Shown here piece after piece: positions 44,666-55,822 of a stretch of DNA of 64,000 nucleotides. The stretch covers positions 1-64,000 of the forward strand of contig CAKMYZ010000006.1 in the NCBI GenBank assembly GCA_929200255.1, given 5' to 3'. Within the stretch, counting starts at the first letter, position 1. Each line of letters starts with the position of its first letter. The position numbers and the translations under genes were made by a program. Source of the stretch: an uncultured Alphaproteobacteria bacterium (lineage in GTDB: Bacteria; Pseudomonadota; Alphaproteobacteria; Rhodobacterales; Rhodobacteraceae). A model generated the notes under the pieces. That model made no database searches. It saw only the letters and a program-made list of their open reading frames with translations, and had not been told where the DNA came from.

Positions 44666-45850
44666 ATGAAACTTTCACAGCGCATCACTCAGATCAATGG
44701 CGGCGGCTCTGACGGCTGGGGCGTCTTTTATAAGGCCCGGCAAATGGTGGCCGACGGCGTTCCGGTGACAGAATTGACCATCGGGGAACATGATATCCGG
44801 ACCAGTCAGGATATCCTCGCAGCAATGAATGCCTCTGCCATGGCGGGCCACACGGGCTATGCCATGGTGCCGGGTACCGATGATTTGCGGCGCATGGTGG
44901 CGGACCGGATTGCGGCCCGCACGGCTGTGCCGACCACCAAGGACAACATCCTAATCACACCGGGCGGTCAGGCGGCACTGTTTGCCACGCATATGGCAGT
45001 CTGCAACCCCGGTGACACGGCCCTTTTCATTGACCCTTATTACGCGACCTACCCCAGCACCCTGCGCGGTGCAGGTGCGATCCCGAAGGCGATCGTGACA
45101 TCACCCGACACGGCATTTCAACCGACACGCGCCGCACTGGCAAAGGCGGCAAAGGGTGCCACATCACTCTTGGTGAATTCACCCAACAACCCAACCGGCG
45201 CAGTCTATTCAATGGCCACGATGACGGCGATTGCCGACACCTGCATCGCCAATGATCTTTGGCTCATTTCGGATGAGGTTTATGACACGCAAGTCTGGGA
45301 AGGTGAACACATCAGCCCGCGCAGCCTGCCCGGCATGGCAGAGCGCACGCTGGTTGTGGGGTCCATGTCCAAAAGCCACGCTATGACCGGCAGTCGCGTG
45401 GGCTGGATATGCGGCCCCTGCGATGTGATATCGCGGTTGATCGACCTGGCAATTAACACGACCTACGGCGTGGCGGGCTTTGTTCAGGACGCGGCCCATT
45501 TTGCGCTGGGTCAGGGGGTTGAGGTTGAAGAAACGGTCGCCGCCCCGTTCCGTCGCCGTCGCACGTTGGCGCTCGAAGCCCTGGATGGGCAGAACGTTGT
45601 GCGCGCTGTCCCGGCCCAGGGGGCGATGTATGTGATGCTTGATATTCGCGCCACCGGGCTATCGGGCGAAGCCTTTGCCGACGCCCTGTTGGAGGCAGAA
45701 CTGATCGCCGTGATGCCGGGCGAAAGTTTTGGTCAGGCGGCTGCCGGTCATGTCCGCGTGGCGATGACGGTCGCGGATGAGGCGTTTACTGATGCGCTGG
45801 GGCGGTTGGTCCGTTTTGCGCAAAACCATGCAAAGGTAGCTGCACAATGA
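44666..45850 (+). CDS. PLP-dependent aminotransferase (class I/II)
   Basis: About 394 aa, fold-type I. Visible: the NSPNNPTGAVYS loop, ISDEVYD and the Schiff-base Lys in GSMSKSHAMTGSRVGW, plus the Arg near the C-terminus (HVRVAMTV) that binds the substrate carboxylate. The ATG at 44666 is chosen over a TTG at 44630. Substrate unknown: it resembles aspartate/arginine-pyruvate type enzymes. It overlaps the next gene by 4 bp (ATGA). Confidence 0.9.
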   Translation: MKLSQRITQINGGGSDGWGVFYKARQMVADGVPVTELTIGEHDIRTSQDILAAMNASAMAGHTGYAMVPGTDDLRRMVADRIAARTAVPTTKDNILITPGGQAALFATHMAVCNPGDTALFIDPYYATYPSTLRGAGAIPKAIVTSPDTAFQPTRAALAKAAKGATSLLVNSPNNPTGAVYSMATMTAIADTCIANDLWLISDEVYDTQVWEGEHISPRSLPGMAERTLVVGSMSKSHAMTGSRVGWICGPCDVISRLIDLAINTTYGVAGFVQDAAHFALGQGVEVEETVAAPFRRRRTLALEALDGQNVVRAVPAQGAMYVMLDIRATGLSGEAFADALLEAELIAVMPGESFGQAAAGHVRVAMTVADEAFTDALGRLVRFAQNHAKVAAQ

Positions 45851-46656
45851 CCGATATCGGCGAAACTTTTCGTTCCCTTCACGTACCCGGCGACCCTTGC
45901 CTGATGGTCAACGTCTGGGATCGTGGCGCTGCCAAGATGATGCAGGGCATGGGGGCCAAAGCCCTGGCGACGTCCTCTGCGGCACATGCGTTCACCATGG
46001 GCAGGCCGGACGGTGGCACTGTCACCCGGGATGAGGCGCTGGCCCACGCGGCCGAAATCCTTTCCGTTGTCACCGTCCCAGTGCAGGGCGATTTTGAGAA
46101 CGGCTTTGGCGATGACCCAGAGACCTGCGCCGAAACGGTGCGCCTGTCGGCCGAACTGGGGCTTGCCGGGATTTGTATTGAAGATATCGCCCTGCCCGCA
46201 AACACCCCCTATGCGTTTGATCTGGCGGTCGAGCGGATTGCCGCGGCAAGTGCTGCCGCACGGGCGCTACCAAATGATTTCATGCTGACCGCGCGCGCCG
46301 ACGGAATTATGTGGGGGCAATATGACACCGATGAAGCGATCCGCCGTCTACGTGCGTTTGCAAAGGCCGGTGCGGATTGTCTTTATGCCCCCCTGCCTCC
46401 CGATATGGATGCGTTGGCCAGGATTTGTGCCGCCACGGACCTGCCGGTGAATGCGCTTGTTGTTGGGCGATTTGCCCGGCAAATTCGCGCGGATTTCGCC
46501 AAAATCGGCGTGGCCCGACTGTCGCTGGGGTCCACACTGGCGCGCATCACCCACCGGGCCATGCATGACGCAGCAACACAGATGTTCGATGCGGGCGATT
46601 TCGCCGCTTTGCGAAAGTCAATCAACGGCAATGTCATCGATGACCTGCTGACATAA
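45847..46656 (+). CDS. Isocitrate lyase/phosphoenolpyruvate mutase family protein
   Basis: A 269-aa TIM-barrel protein of the PEP-mutase/isocitrate-lyase superfamily. Motifs: NVWDRGAAKMM, TSSAAHAFTMG, VPVQGDFENGFGDDPE (Mg-binding acidic cluster) and IEDIALPANTPY. The Cys-containing KKCGH loop of true isocitrate lyase is absent, so it is one of the shorter family members (oxaloacetate or carboxyphosphonate type). Co-translated with the aminotransferase by a 4-bp overlap; the pair may act on the same substrate. Confidence 0.88.
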   Translation: MTDIGETFRSLHVPGDPCLMVNVWDRGAAKMMQGMGAKALATSSAAHAFTMGRPDGGTVTRDEALAHAAEILSVVTVPVQGDFENGFGDDPETCAETVRLSAELGLAGICIEDIALPANTPYAFDLAVERIAAASAAARALPNDFMLTARADGIMWGQYDTDEAIRRLRAFAKAGADCLYAPLPPDMDALARICAATDLPVNALVVGRFARQIRADFAKIGVARLSLGSTLARITHRAMHDAATQMFDAGDFAALRKSINGNVIDDLLT

Positions 46657-46756
46657 AAGAGACCCACCGACGACGCGGCGGGCCTCAGGTCAACATCCGG
46701 GACGACAGGGTTTAGGAAGGGACAGTGCGCCCGGATGCTATGGTTTCTCCGTTGCC

Positions 46757-47377
46757 TTAAAAGCTGAAGGACACACGAGCGGAGGCTGTCGTCGCGTCAA
46801 TATCCGAGCCACCACCAAAGTCTTCGAACTGGTGCCGCAACACTTCACCGCCAACGCGGATGTTGTTGGACAGCTGATAATCCAGGCCGATACCGCCAAA
46901 TGAACCGTCATCGGTTTCATCCAGCGTGCCAGAGGTCGTGGCCCGCGCCATACCAGCCGTCAGATAGGGCATCCAGATACCTGCGTCATACCCAACCCGC
47001 AGCTTTGCACGCGCAACGCTGTCCAGTGCGATATCAGCGGCATCGTCTTCGATCTGCGTGCCGTCAACGTCCAGTTCTGCGCCCAGAACGATTGTGCCGA
47101 GGTCATGAAGGTAACCGGCGTGCACCCCGTAGGTCAGGCCGTTTGTGTCGTCATCCAGGGCGTCACTATCGAGTTGGCCGTAACCAACCTGACCACCCGC
47201 ATAAAAGCCGGTCCAGTCTGATCCCATGCGCACTGGGGGGGGTGCCATAACCGGGGCCGGCGCTGGTGCAGGCGCAATAACCGGCTCTGCCATGCCGCCT
47301 GCTGACGCCATCCCTGTCGCCAATGTGAAAGAGGCTGCCAGCATGCTCGTGTGGATGAGTGTCGATGTCGATTTCAT
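46757..47377 (-). CDS. Outer-membrane beta-barrel protein (Omp25/31-like)
   Basis: A 206-aa protein with a signal peptide ending MASA, an Ala/Pro repeat linker (APAPAPAPVMAPPP) and an eight-strand OMP beta-barrel domain: DWTGFYAGGQVGYGQ, regular GxxGGxG-type strands, and a terminal SARVSFSF with the C-terminal Phe needed for BAM insertion. It is probably a small structural porin-like protein. No neighbour is in the same operon. Confidence 0.85.
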   Translation of the reverse strand: MKSTSTLIHTSMLAASFTLATGMASAGGMAEPVIAPAPAPAPVMAPPPVRMGSDWTGFYAGGQVGYGQLDSDALDDDTNGLTYGVHAGYLHDLGTIVLGAELDVDGTQIEDDAADIALDSVARAKLRVGYDAGIWMPYLTAGMARATTSGTLDETDDGSFGGIGLDYQLSNNIRVGGEVLRHQFEDFGGGSDIDATTASARVSFSF

Positions 47378-47582
47378 TTGTTGTCTCCGATTTTTCGGTT
47401 GTCGTGTCCGGCCTATCTGACACCGTCCGGGGTTGGTTCAACCAGCCTCACGGGTCTGTGAATTTGGTCGGCCAAAACTGGCGGAGAGCGGTTGGAAAGA
47501 CCGGCCAAACACCGCCCAAAGATGAAACAATTTCATCGTTTTGGCGTGATTGTGTCGTGGTCGGCGGGGTTTAGCGCGGAAA

Positions 47583-48698
47583 TCAGCGAATTTTGCCGCC
47601 ACCCTTGAATTTCCCGCTGATCCGCCCACCGGTCCCCGGTGCTGCGATGCCGGTGGTTTGAGGACTGGAAAGCGGCAAACCACGCGCCACCCGCACGGCA
47701 AGATAACCAAAGGCCTGCGCCTCGATCATATCACCATCCAGACCTACGTCCTCGACCGCTGAAACCGCGCAATCAAGGACCTCGGCCAGACCGGCCATCA
47801 GCGTCTTGTTGTGCCGCCCGCCGCCGCTGACGAATAGCTTGGCGGGTGGTGTCGGGCACAGCGCCACCGCCCGTTCGACACTTGCGATCACAGCTTCGGC
47901 AAGGGTGGCAAGCGCATCGGCGTCCGGCAGGGCTGTCACGGCATCTGACAGCCCGGTGAAGGTATCCCGATCCAGCGATTTTGGCGCGGGGTGCGCAAAA
48001 AATGGATGTGACAGGAAATCATCCACAATCTGCTGATCTGCCGTTCCCATTGCCGCGAGGGCCCCATCGCAATCATATGACAACCCTTGACGCTGCATGA
48101 TCAGATCGTTCATCGGTGCATTTGCCGGACCGGTATCAAATGCCAAAATCGCTGCCGGGTTTGCGGGGTCATCGCAGGCCGGATCAACCCAGGTGATATT
48201 GCCCACCCCCCCGAGGTTCAGAAAGGCAATCGGCGCATCCGCTTTCATCCATTTCGCCAGGGCAAAGTGATAAAACGGGGCCAAAGGCGCGCCCTGCCCG
48301 CCTGCGGCCACATCCGCCGTACGAAAATCCCATGCGACAGGCACGCCAAGCTGCGCCGCCAGGCCCCCGCCATCACCACACTGATGGGTGCCGCGCCCGC
48401 CGGGATCATGGGCCAGCGTCTGCCCGTGAAACCCCGCCAATGCGATGCCATCAAAACCAGACATCAGCGCGATATGTGCATCCTCAACCACGCGCTGCGC
48501 CCCCGCAACATCATCCGTTTGCCACCGGCCCAGATGCGCTTGGAGTATCGCCCGCTCTTGCGCCGAATAGGCCCGGTATGCTGTTGGGCCAAAACCGTGG
48601 ATCGCGATGCCATCGGTTTCGATGACCGCGGCATCCACACCATCCAGCGATGTCCCCGACATCGTGCCCAGTGCCTTGACGGTTTCACCTGCAAACAT
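47583..48698 (-). CDS. anmK: Anhydro-N-acetylmuramic acid kinase
   Basis: Phosphorylates and opens the anhydro ring of 1,6-anhydro-MurNAc during recycling of peptidoglycan. The 371-aa product has ASKHA motifs: [16 protein letters not shown] at residues about 9-24, [34 protein letters not shown] and [12 protein letters not shown]. The ATG at 48698 is chosen because it fits the family start; the frame itself continues back to 48914. It is divergent from tyrS, 63 bp apart. Confidence 0.95.
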   Translation of the reverse strand: MFAGETVKALGTMSGTSLDGVDAAVIETDGIAIHGFGPTAYRAYSAQERAILQAHLGRWQTDDVAGAQRVVEDAHIALMSGFDGIALAGFHGQTLAHDPGGRGTHQCGDGGGLAAQLGVPVAWDFRTADVAAGGQGAPLAPFYHFALAKWMKADAPIAFLNLGGVGNITWVDPACDDPANPAAILAFDTGPANAPMNDLIMQRQGLSYDCDGALAAMGTADQQIVDDFLSHPFFAHPAPKSLDRDTFTGLSDAVTALPDADALATLAEAVIASVERAVALCPTPPAKLFVSGGGRHNKTLMAGLAEVLDCAVSAVEDVGLDGDMIEAQAFGYLAVRVARGLPLSSPQTTGIAAPGTGGRISGKFKGGGKIR

Positions 48699-48761
48699 CC
48701 GCTTTCCCTTGCCCCAGCTGATCACTATAGAGTGCATCGTGACGCAAGCAGGAACAAGCCT

Positions 48762-50012
48762 ATGACCTACCATCCCAAATCTGACTTCATCAATGTGATG
48801 ATGACGCGCGGCTTTCTGGCCGATTGCACAGATTATCAGGGCCTCGATGAGGCGTTGAGCAAAGGGGTGCTGCCGGCCTATATCGGCTTTGATGCGACGG
48901 CAAAGTCGCTGCATGTCGGGTCACTCATTCAGATCATGATGCTGCGCTGGCTGCAAAAGACCGGGCACAAACCGATTACCCTGATGGGTGGCGGCACAAC
49001 CAAGGTGGGTGACCCATCGTTCCGCGCCGATGAACGGCCCTTGCTGGGGCCAGAGCAGATTGATGACAATATCGCGGGCATCAAGCAAGTGTTTTCGGCC
49101 TATTTGACTTATGGCGATGCGCCAACCGATGCGATGATGATCAACAATGCCGAGTGGCTGGATGATCTGAACTACCTTGATTTTCTGCGCGATATCGGGC
49201 GGCATTTTTCCATCAACCGGATGCTGTCGTTTGAAAGTGTGAAATCGCGACTGGATCGCGAACAATCGCTGTCCTTCCTTGAATTCAACTACATGATTTT
49301 GCAGGCCTATGATTTTCTGGAATTGAACCGCCGCTATGGCTGTTTACTGCAAATGGGCGGGTCCGACCAATGGGGCAATATAGTCAACGGTATCGACCTG
49401 ACCCGCCGCGTGCTGGACCAAGAGATTTATGGCCTTACCTCGCCCTTGCTGACCACCAGTGATGGCAAGAAGATGGGCAAGTCGCAGGCCGGCGCGGTCT
49501 GGCTGAACCCGGACATGTGCAGCCCCTATGAATTCTGGCAATTCTGGCGCAATACCACGGATGCAGACACCGGCCGCTTCCTCAAACTCTACACTGAGTT
49601 GCCACTGGAAGAATGCGACCGCCTGGGCGCGCTTGAAGGATCCGAGATTAACGCCGCTAAGATCATCCTCGCCAATGAGGTGACAACGCTGCTGCACGGG
49701 GCCGAGGCAGCAGAGGCCGCAGAGGCAACCGCGCGCGAAGTCTTTGAAAAAGGTGGCGTTGGGGATGATCTGCCGACACTGACGCTCAGCGCGGCTGAAT
49801 TGGGTGATGGGATATCCATCGTCCAGTTGATCGTCAAATCCGGTCTAGCCAAAAGCGGCAAAGAGGCCAAGCGCCTGATTGCCGAAAACGGGGCCCGGAT
49901 GAACGATGCGACACTGACCGAGGCCGGCACCATCATCAATGCCACAGCCCTTGCCACCCCCATCAAGCTGAGCGCGGGCAAAAAACGCCACGCGCTGGTG
50001 CAACTGGGCTAA
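48762..50012 (+). CDS. tyrS: Tyrosine-tRNA ligase
   Basis: Charges tRNA-Tyr. The 416-aa class I synthetase has the [14 protein letters not shown] start (HIGH-type motif), [11 protein letters not shown] around residues 193-203, [12 protein letters not shown] (KMSKS-type) and a C-terminal S4-like RNA-binding domain ([16 protein letters not shown]). The ATG at 48762 follows a GCAGGAAC. The open frame extends far upstream through the anmK antisense region, which is a shadow. Confidence 0.96.
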   Translation: MTYHPKSDFINVMMTRGFLADCTDYQGLDEALSKGVLPAYIGFDATAKSLHVGSLIQIMMLRWLQKTGHKPITLMGGGTTKVGDPSFRADERPLLGPEQIDDNIAGIKQVFSAYLTYGDAPTDAMMINNAEWLDDLNYLDFLRDIGRHFSINRMLSFESVKSRLDREQSLSFLEFNYMILQAYDFLELNRRYGCLLQMGGSDQWGNIVNGIDLTRRVLDQEIYGLTSPLLTTSDGKKMGKSQAGAVWLNPDMCSPYEFWQFWRNTTDADTGRFLKLYTELPLEECDRLGALEGSEINAAKIILANEVTTLLHGAEAAEAAEATAREVFEKGGVGDDLPTLTLSAAELGDGISIVQLIVKSGLAKSGKEAKRLIAENGARMNDATLTEAGTIINATALATPIKLSAGKKRHALVQLG

Positions 50013-50026
50013 GCCAAAGGAATGCC

Positions 50027-51268
50027 ATGACCCTGCTGCAAATCACGTCACTCCTGATCGTTCTTGCCGGGGCGTTTGGCACGATCAACTACCTCTATTT
50101 GAAGTTACCGACAGCGATTGGGATTTTGATCGTCTCGCTCGCGGCATCTTTTGGGGTGATGCTGCTGGATATTGTTGTGCCATCGCTCGGCGTTGCTGCT
50201 GTTGTGCGCGCGGCGGTGTTGGATATCGAATTTTCCGATGCCCTGCTGGAGGGCATGTTGGGGCTGCTGCTGTTTGCCGGTGCCTTGCACGTCAAACTGT
50301 CAGACCTGAAACGCGAATGGGTTGTCGTCGCCTTGATGGCGACAATTGGCATCGCCCTATCGACGACCATCGTGGGCTACGGGTTTTCATGGCTTACCGG
50401 GATGCCCATTCTGGTGGCGCTGGTCTTTGGTGCGCTGATTTCACCCACCGATCCGGTGGCGGTTCTGGGCGTGTTGCGGCAGGCGAACCTGCCCAAATCG
50501 CTGGAAACCAAGATCGCGGGCGAAAGCCTGTTCAATGATGGCGTGGGTTATGTTGTCTTTCTGGTCCTTGTCGGGCTGGCCTTTCCACATGGCGACAGCC
50601 ACAGCGCAGGCATGGCAGGTGCCGCGCAACTGTTCTTTCAAGAAGCCGTGGGTGGGGCCGTGCTTGGCCTCGTGCTGGGCTGGCTGACCTTTCGGGTCAT
50701 GCGCCGGATTGATGACTATTCGCTTGAGGTGCTCATCACCCTTGGTCTGGCTTTTGGCGGATACGAACTGGCCGTCTACCTGCATGTCTCTGCACCCATC
50801 ATGGCGGTCTGCGCGGGGCTGCTGATCGGGGATGTGGGTGCCAGATACGGCATGTCAGACGAGACACGGCAATATATCGATGCTTTCTGGATGCTGATTG
50901 ATGAAATCCTGAACGCGGTGCTGTTCCTGCTGATCGGGATTGAGGTCTTTGCCATTGCGTTTGAGCTCGATTTCCTCGTCGCTGGTGTTGCCTCAATCGC
51001 GCTGGCGCTAACCGCACGTCTGGCGGCTGTTGCTGTGCCCGTGCTGATGCTGCGCCCATTCCGTGGGTTCTCTGAAGGGGTGATCCCGGTGATGACATGG
51101 GGTGGGCTTAAGGGCGGTATTTCCGTGGCACTTGCCTTGTCATTGCCCGAGGGCGAATGGAAGCCACTGATCCTGACCGCGACCTATATGGTGGTGATCT
51201 TCTCAATTGTTGTGCAAGGTCTGAGCGTGGCAAAGCTCGCCAAACGCGTGACCTCGACCGAAAGGTAA
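50027..51268 (+). CDS. Sodium/proton antiporter of the CPA1 family (NhaP-like)
   Basis: A 413-aa inner-membrane protein with about twelve helices. It contains the SPTDPVAVLGVLR motif and the GESLFNDGVGYVVFL segment of CPA1 exchangers, whose acidic residues bind the cation. There is no large cytoplasmic C-terminal domain. It probably exports Na+ or K+ in exchange for protons, useful in sea water. It lies 14 bp after tyrS. Confidence 0.92.
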   Translation: MTLLQITSLLIVLAGAFGTINYLYLKLPTAIGILIVSLAASFGVMLLDIVVPSLGVAAVVRAAVLDIEFSDALLEGMLGLLLFAGALHVKLSDLKREWVVVALMATIGIALSTTIVGYGFSWLTGMPILVALVFGALISPTDPVAVLGVLRQANLPKSLETKIAGESLFNDGVGYVVFLVLVGLAFPHGDSHSAGMAGAAQLFFQEAVGGAVLGLVLGWLTFRVMRRIDDYSLEVLITLGLAFGGYELAVYLHVSAPIMAVCAGLLIGDVGARYGMSDETRQYIDAFWMLIDEILNAVLFLLIGIEVFAIAFELDFLVAGVASIALALTARLAAVAVPVLMLRPFRGFSEGVIPVMTWGGLKGGISVALALSLPEGEWKPLILTATYMVVIFSIVVQGLSVAKLAKRVTSTER

Positions 51269-51272
51269 ACCG

Positions 51273-52124
51273 ATGACCGATTATGTCGTCTATGACGTTT
51301 TCACCGACACCGCCTTTGGCGGCAACCAATTAGCCGTGATCCCTGACGCCACCGGGTTGGCCGAGGACCAACTGCAGCGTATCGCGCGTGAATTCAACTT
51401 TTCCGAGGTCACCTTTGTCTACCCGCCCGAAGACCCTGCCAATACCGCCAAGGTGCGCATATTCACGCCGACCATGGAGGTTCCCTTTGCAGGTCACCCG
51501 ACCGTTGGCACGGCCATAGCACTGCGGGATGCTGGCGCCACCGGCAACATCATCCTCGAACTTGGGATTGGCCCTATCCCTTGCACCTATCTGGATAACA
51601 AGGCCGCCTTTACCGTGACCGCCCCCCTGGAGCGACTAAGCACGCCCGACCCGGCACTGATCGCAGCGGCGTTGGGCCTGGGGACAGAAGCAATCAAGAC
51701 CAGCACCCATGCACCCGTTCAAGCCAGCGTCGGCCTGCCTTTCGTATTGGTTGAAGTGCAAGACCGCACCGCCCTGACGCAATGCCAGCCTGTCACGGAC
51801 CACTTCCGCACAGCCGCGGCGCGCTATCCTTCGGATATGGATTTTGCGATCTATGCATACGCACGCGACGGCAACCAAATCGATGCGCGCATGTTCGCCC
51901 CCCTTGACAACATCCCCGAAGACCCCGCAACCGGCAGCGCCGCCGCGGCCCTGGCTGCCCTGCTGACCGATATATCGGGACGCGCGCAGGTGCTGAACAT
52001 CTTGCAGGGCGCGGCGATGGGACGCCCCTCCTATATCACCGCGCAAACCGCCCCAGCCGATCCGATCCCAGTGACGATCAGCGGTGCCGCCGTGCGCACA
52101 ATGCAAGGCACGCTGACCCTCTGA
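51273..52124 (+). CDS. PhzF-family isomerase-like protein
   Basis: A 283-aa protein with the two-domain diaminopimelate-epimerase-like fold of the PhzF family: VFTDTAFGGNQLAVIP at the start, Glu45 in FNFSEVTFVYPP as the likely catalytic acid, MEVPFAGHPTVGTA and EDPATGSAAAALAALL. Stand-alone PhzF relatives without phenazine genes are common and of unknown function. It starts 4 bp after the antiporter gene. Confidence 0.92.
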   Translation: MTDYVVYDVFTDTAFGGNQLAVIPDATGLAEDQLQRIAREFNFSEVTFVYPPEDPANTAKVRIFTPTMEVPFAGHPTVGTAIALRDAGATGNIILELGIGPIPCTYLDNKAAFTVTAPLERLSTPDPALIAAALGLGTEAIKTSTHAPVQASVGLPFVLVEVQDRTALTQCQPVTDHFRTAAARYPSDMDFAIYAYARDGNQIDARMFAPLDNIPEDPATGSAAAALAALLTDISGRAQVLNILQGAAMGRPSYITAQTAPADPIPVTISGAAVRTMQGTLTL

Positions 52125-52183
52125 CAGCACTGGAAACCCGGCGCCTTGGTCGCTATCACTGGGGGCACCAAAATGAGGCCGCA

Positions 52184-52603
52184 ATGTCCAAGACAATTCT
52201 AGAGCGCTGCGAAGCAAACGGCTTGCGCATGACCGATCAGCGGCGGACCATTGCCGCCGTGCTGCAAGCGGCCGCCGATCATCCTGATGTCGAAGAGCTT
52301 TATAATCGCGCCTCTGCCGCTGATCCACGTATCTCGCTGGCGACCGTCTATCGCACCGTCAAACTGTTTGAGGAAACCGGCATTCTTGAAAAGCATGAAT
52401 TCGGCGATGGCCGCGCCCGCTACGAGGCCGCCGACCGCGAACACCACGACCACCTGATTGACGTGCATTCCGGCAAGGTAATTGAATTTGTCGACGCCGA
52501 GATCGAAGCTCTGCAGGAAAAGATTGCGGCGAAACTCGGTTATCGGCTCATGGGCCACCGGTTGGAACTTTATGCCGTCCCTTTAGATGACAAGGATACC
52601 TGA
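52184..52603 (+). CDS. Fur-family metal-responsive repressor (Fur/Mur type)
   Basis: A 139-aa regulator with a winged helix (GLRMTDQRRTIAAVL ... SLATVYRTVKLFEETGIL), the HHDHLIDVHSGKVIEF metal/dimerisation segment, and the C-terminal GHRLELYAVPL. The structural CxxC zinc pairs of Escherichia coli Fur are absent, as usual for alphaproteobacterial Fur/Mur proteins. Iron or manganese sensing cannot be told apart. A short 59-bp gap follows the PhzF gene. Confidence 0.9.
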   Translation: MSKTILERCEANGLRMTDQRRTIAAVLQAAADHPDVEELYNRASAADPRISLATVYRTVKLFEETGILEKHEFGDGRARYEAADREHHDHLIDVHSGKVIEFVDAEIEALQEKIAAKLGYRLMGHRLELYAVPLDDKDT

Positions 52604-52605
52604 AC

Positions 52606-53496
52606 TTGGACAATATCCGTGGCGCGGCCTTCATGGTCTTTGCGATGTTCTGTTTCGCTGTGGAGGACGGAATCATCAAACTTCTGGCCGACGGCATGCC
52701 CGTGGGGCAGATCATTGCGGTCACCTGCCTTGGTGGGCTGATCGCCTTTCTGGGCTGGTCCACGATCAAGCGAGAGAAGCTCTGGCAACCCGCCTATCTT
52801 GATCGCAAGGTCCTGCTGCGCAGTATCTGCGATACAGCTGGGTCATTGCTTTTTGTGACAGCAATCTCACTGATCCCTTTGACGACGGCGTCCGCGGTTA
52901 TTCAGGCCACACCACTGGTGGTCACGATGGGTGCGGCCGTTTTCCTGGGTCAGGCCGTTGGCTGGCGGCGGTGGCTGGCGATCATCGTGGGCTTTCTGGG
53001 CGTGCTGCTCATCATCCGGCCGGGGATGGAGGGGTTCACCCCTGCCACGCTTCTGGCGGTGGGTGGTATGCTTGGGCTTGCCGCGCGTGATCTGTTCACC
53101 CGCAGTCTAACGGTCAGGCTCAGCGGTCCACAACTTGCCACCCATACCTTCGCGATGATTGTGCCTGCTGGTTTTCTTATCATGCTGCTTCAGGGACAAA
53201 GCGTCGTCTTTCCAGATGGGCGCCAATCGCTGCTGCTGCTAGCCAGTATTATTGTTGGCATGGTTGCCTACCTGGCCATCGTGGCAGCGACCCGTGGCGG
53301 CAATGCCGGTATCATCTCGTCCTTTCGGTATAGCCGGATGGTGTTTGCGCTGATCATTGGCTATGTGATGTTCACCGAGATCCCTGATGCCGCCACCTTA
53401 GTTGGCGCAGCAATCATCATCGCCTCTGGCATCTATACCCTTTGGCGCGAAACGCAGTTGCACCGCGCTTCACTTAAGAATCCTCCCGCGCAATAG
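52606..53496 (+). CDS. EamA/DMT-superfamily transporter
   Basis: A 296-aa inner-membrane protein with ten hydrophobic helices in two repeats, as in EamA drug/metabolite transporters. Initial DNIRGAAFMVFAMFCF and the ATPLVVTMGAAVFLGQAVGWRRW segment fit. The start is TTG at 52606, two bases after the Fur-family stop, so the two are likely co-transcribed; an internal ATG is the alternative. Substrate unknown. Confidence 0.85.
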   Translation: MDNIRGAAFMVFAMFCFAVEDGIIKLLADGMPVGQIIAVTCLGGLIAFLGWSTIKREKLWQPAYLDRKVLLRSICDTAGSLLFVTAISLIPLTTASAVIQATPLVVTMGAAVFLGQAVGWRRWLAIIVGFLGVLLIIRPGMEGFTPATLLAVGGMLGLAARDLFTRSLTVRLSGPQLATHTFAMIVPAGFLIMLLQGQSVVFPDGRQSLLLLASIIVGMVAYLAIVAATRGGNAGIISSFRYSRMVFALIIGYVMFTEIPDAATLVGAAIIIASGIYTLWRETQLHRASLKNPPAQ

Positions 53497-53505
53497 AGCG
53501 CATGA

Positions 53506-55393
<1,888 letters not shown>

Positions 55394-55406
<13 letters not shown>

Positions 55407-55822
55407 CCGCCGATCAGATCATCGCGCAGCTTGACCTCGCCCCCCATCCTGAAGGCGGGTACTACCGCCAAACATGGATCGCCGAAAACCCGGGCCGTGC
55501 GACGGGCACTTGCATTTACTTCCTACTGAAGGCAGGGCAGGAAAGTCACTGGCACGCCGTCGATGCGGTTGAAATCTGGCACTTTTATGCAGGCGCACCA
55601 CTGATCTTGTCGCTTGCCCCATCGCTTGATGGCCCCGCCGCAGATCGCATGCTGGGCCCGGACCTTGCGCAGGGTGAGCTGCCCCAGGCCATCGTGCCGG
55701 AAGGGCATTGGCAAAAGGCCGCGACGACCGGCGACTGGACGCTGGCTGGTTGCACCGTCTCGCCCGGATTTCAATTCGCGGGCTTCACCCTCGCCGCAGC
55801 GGGTGTCGACATTCCGCGCTAA
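55394..55822 (+). CDS. Cupin-domain protein (DUF985)
   Basis: A 142-aa cupin of the DUF985/Cupin_5 family: LDLAPHPEGGYYRQTW, HWHAVDAVEIWHFYAGAP and a second cupin block VSPGFQFAGFTLA are visible. The metal-binding His/Glu set of the first motif is present. Function of the family is unknown. It overlaps the upstream GNAT gene by 13 bp, and its last four bases overlap the convergent antiporter gene. Confidence 0.9.
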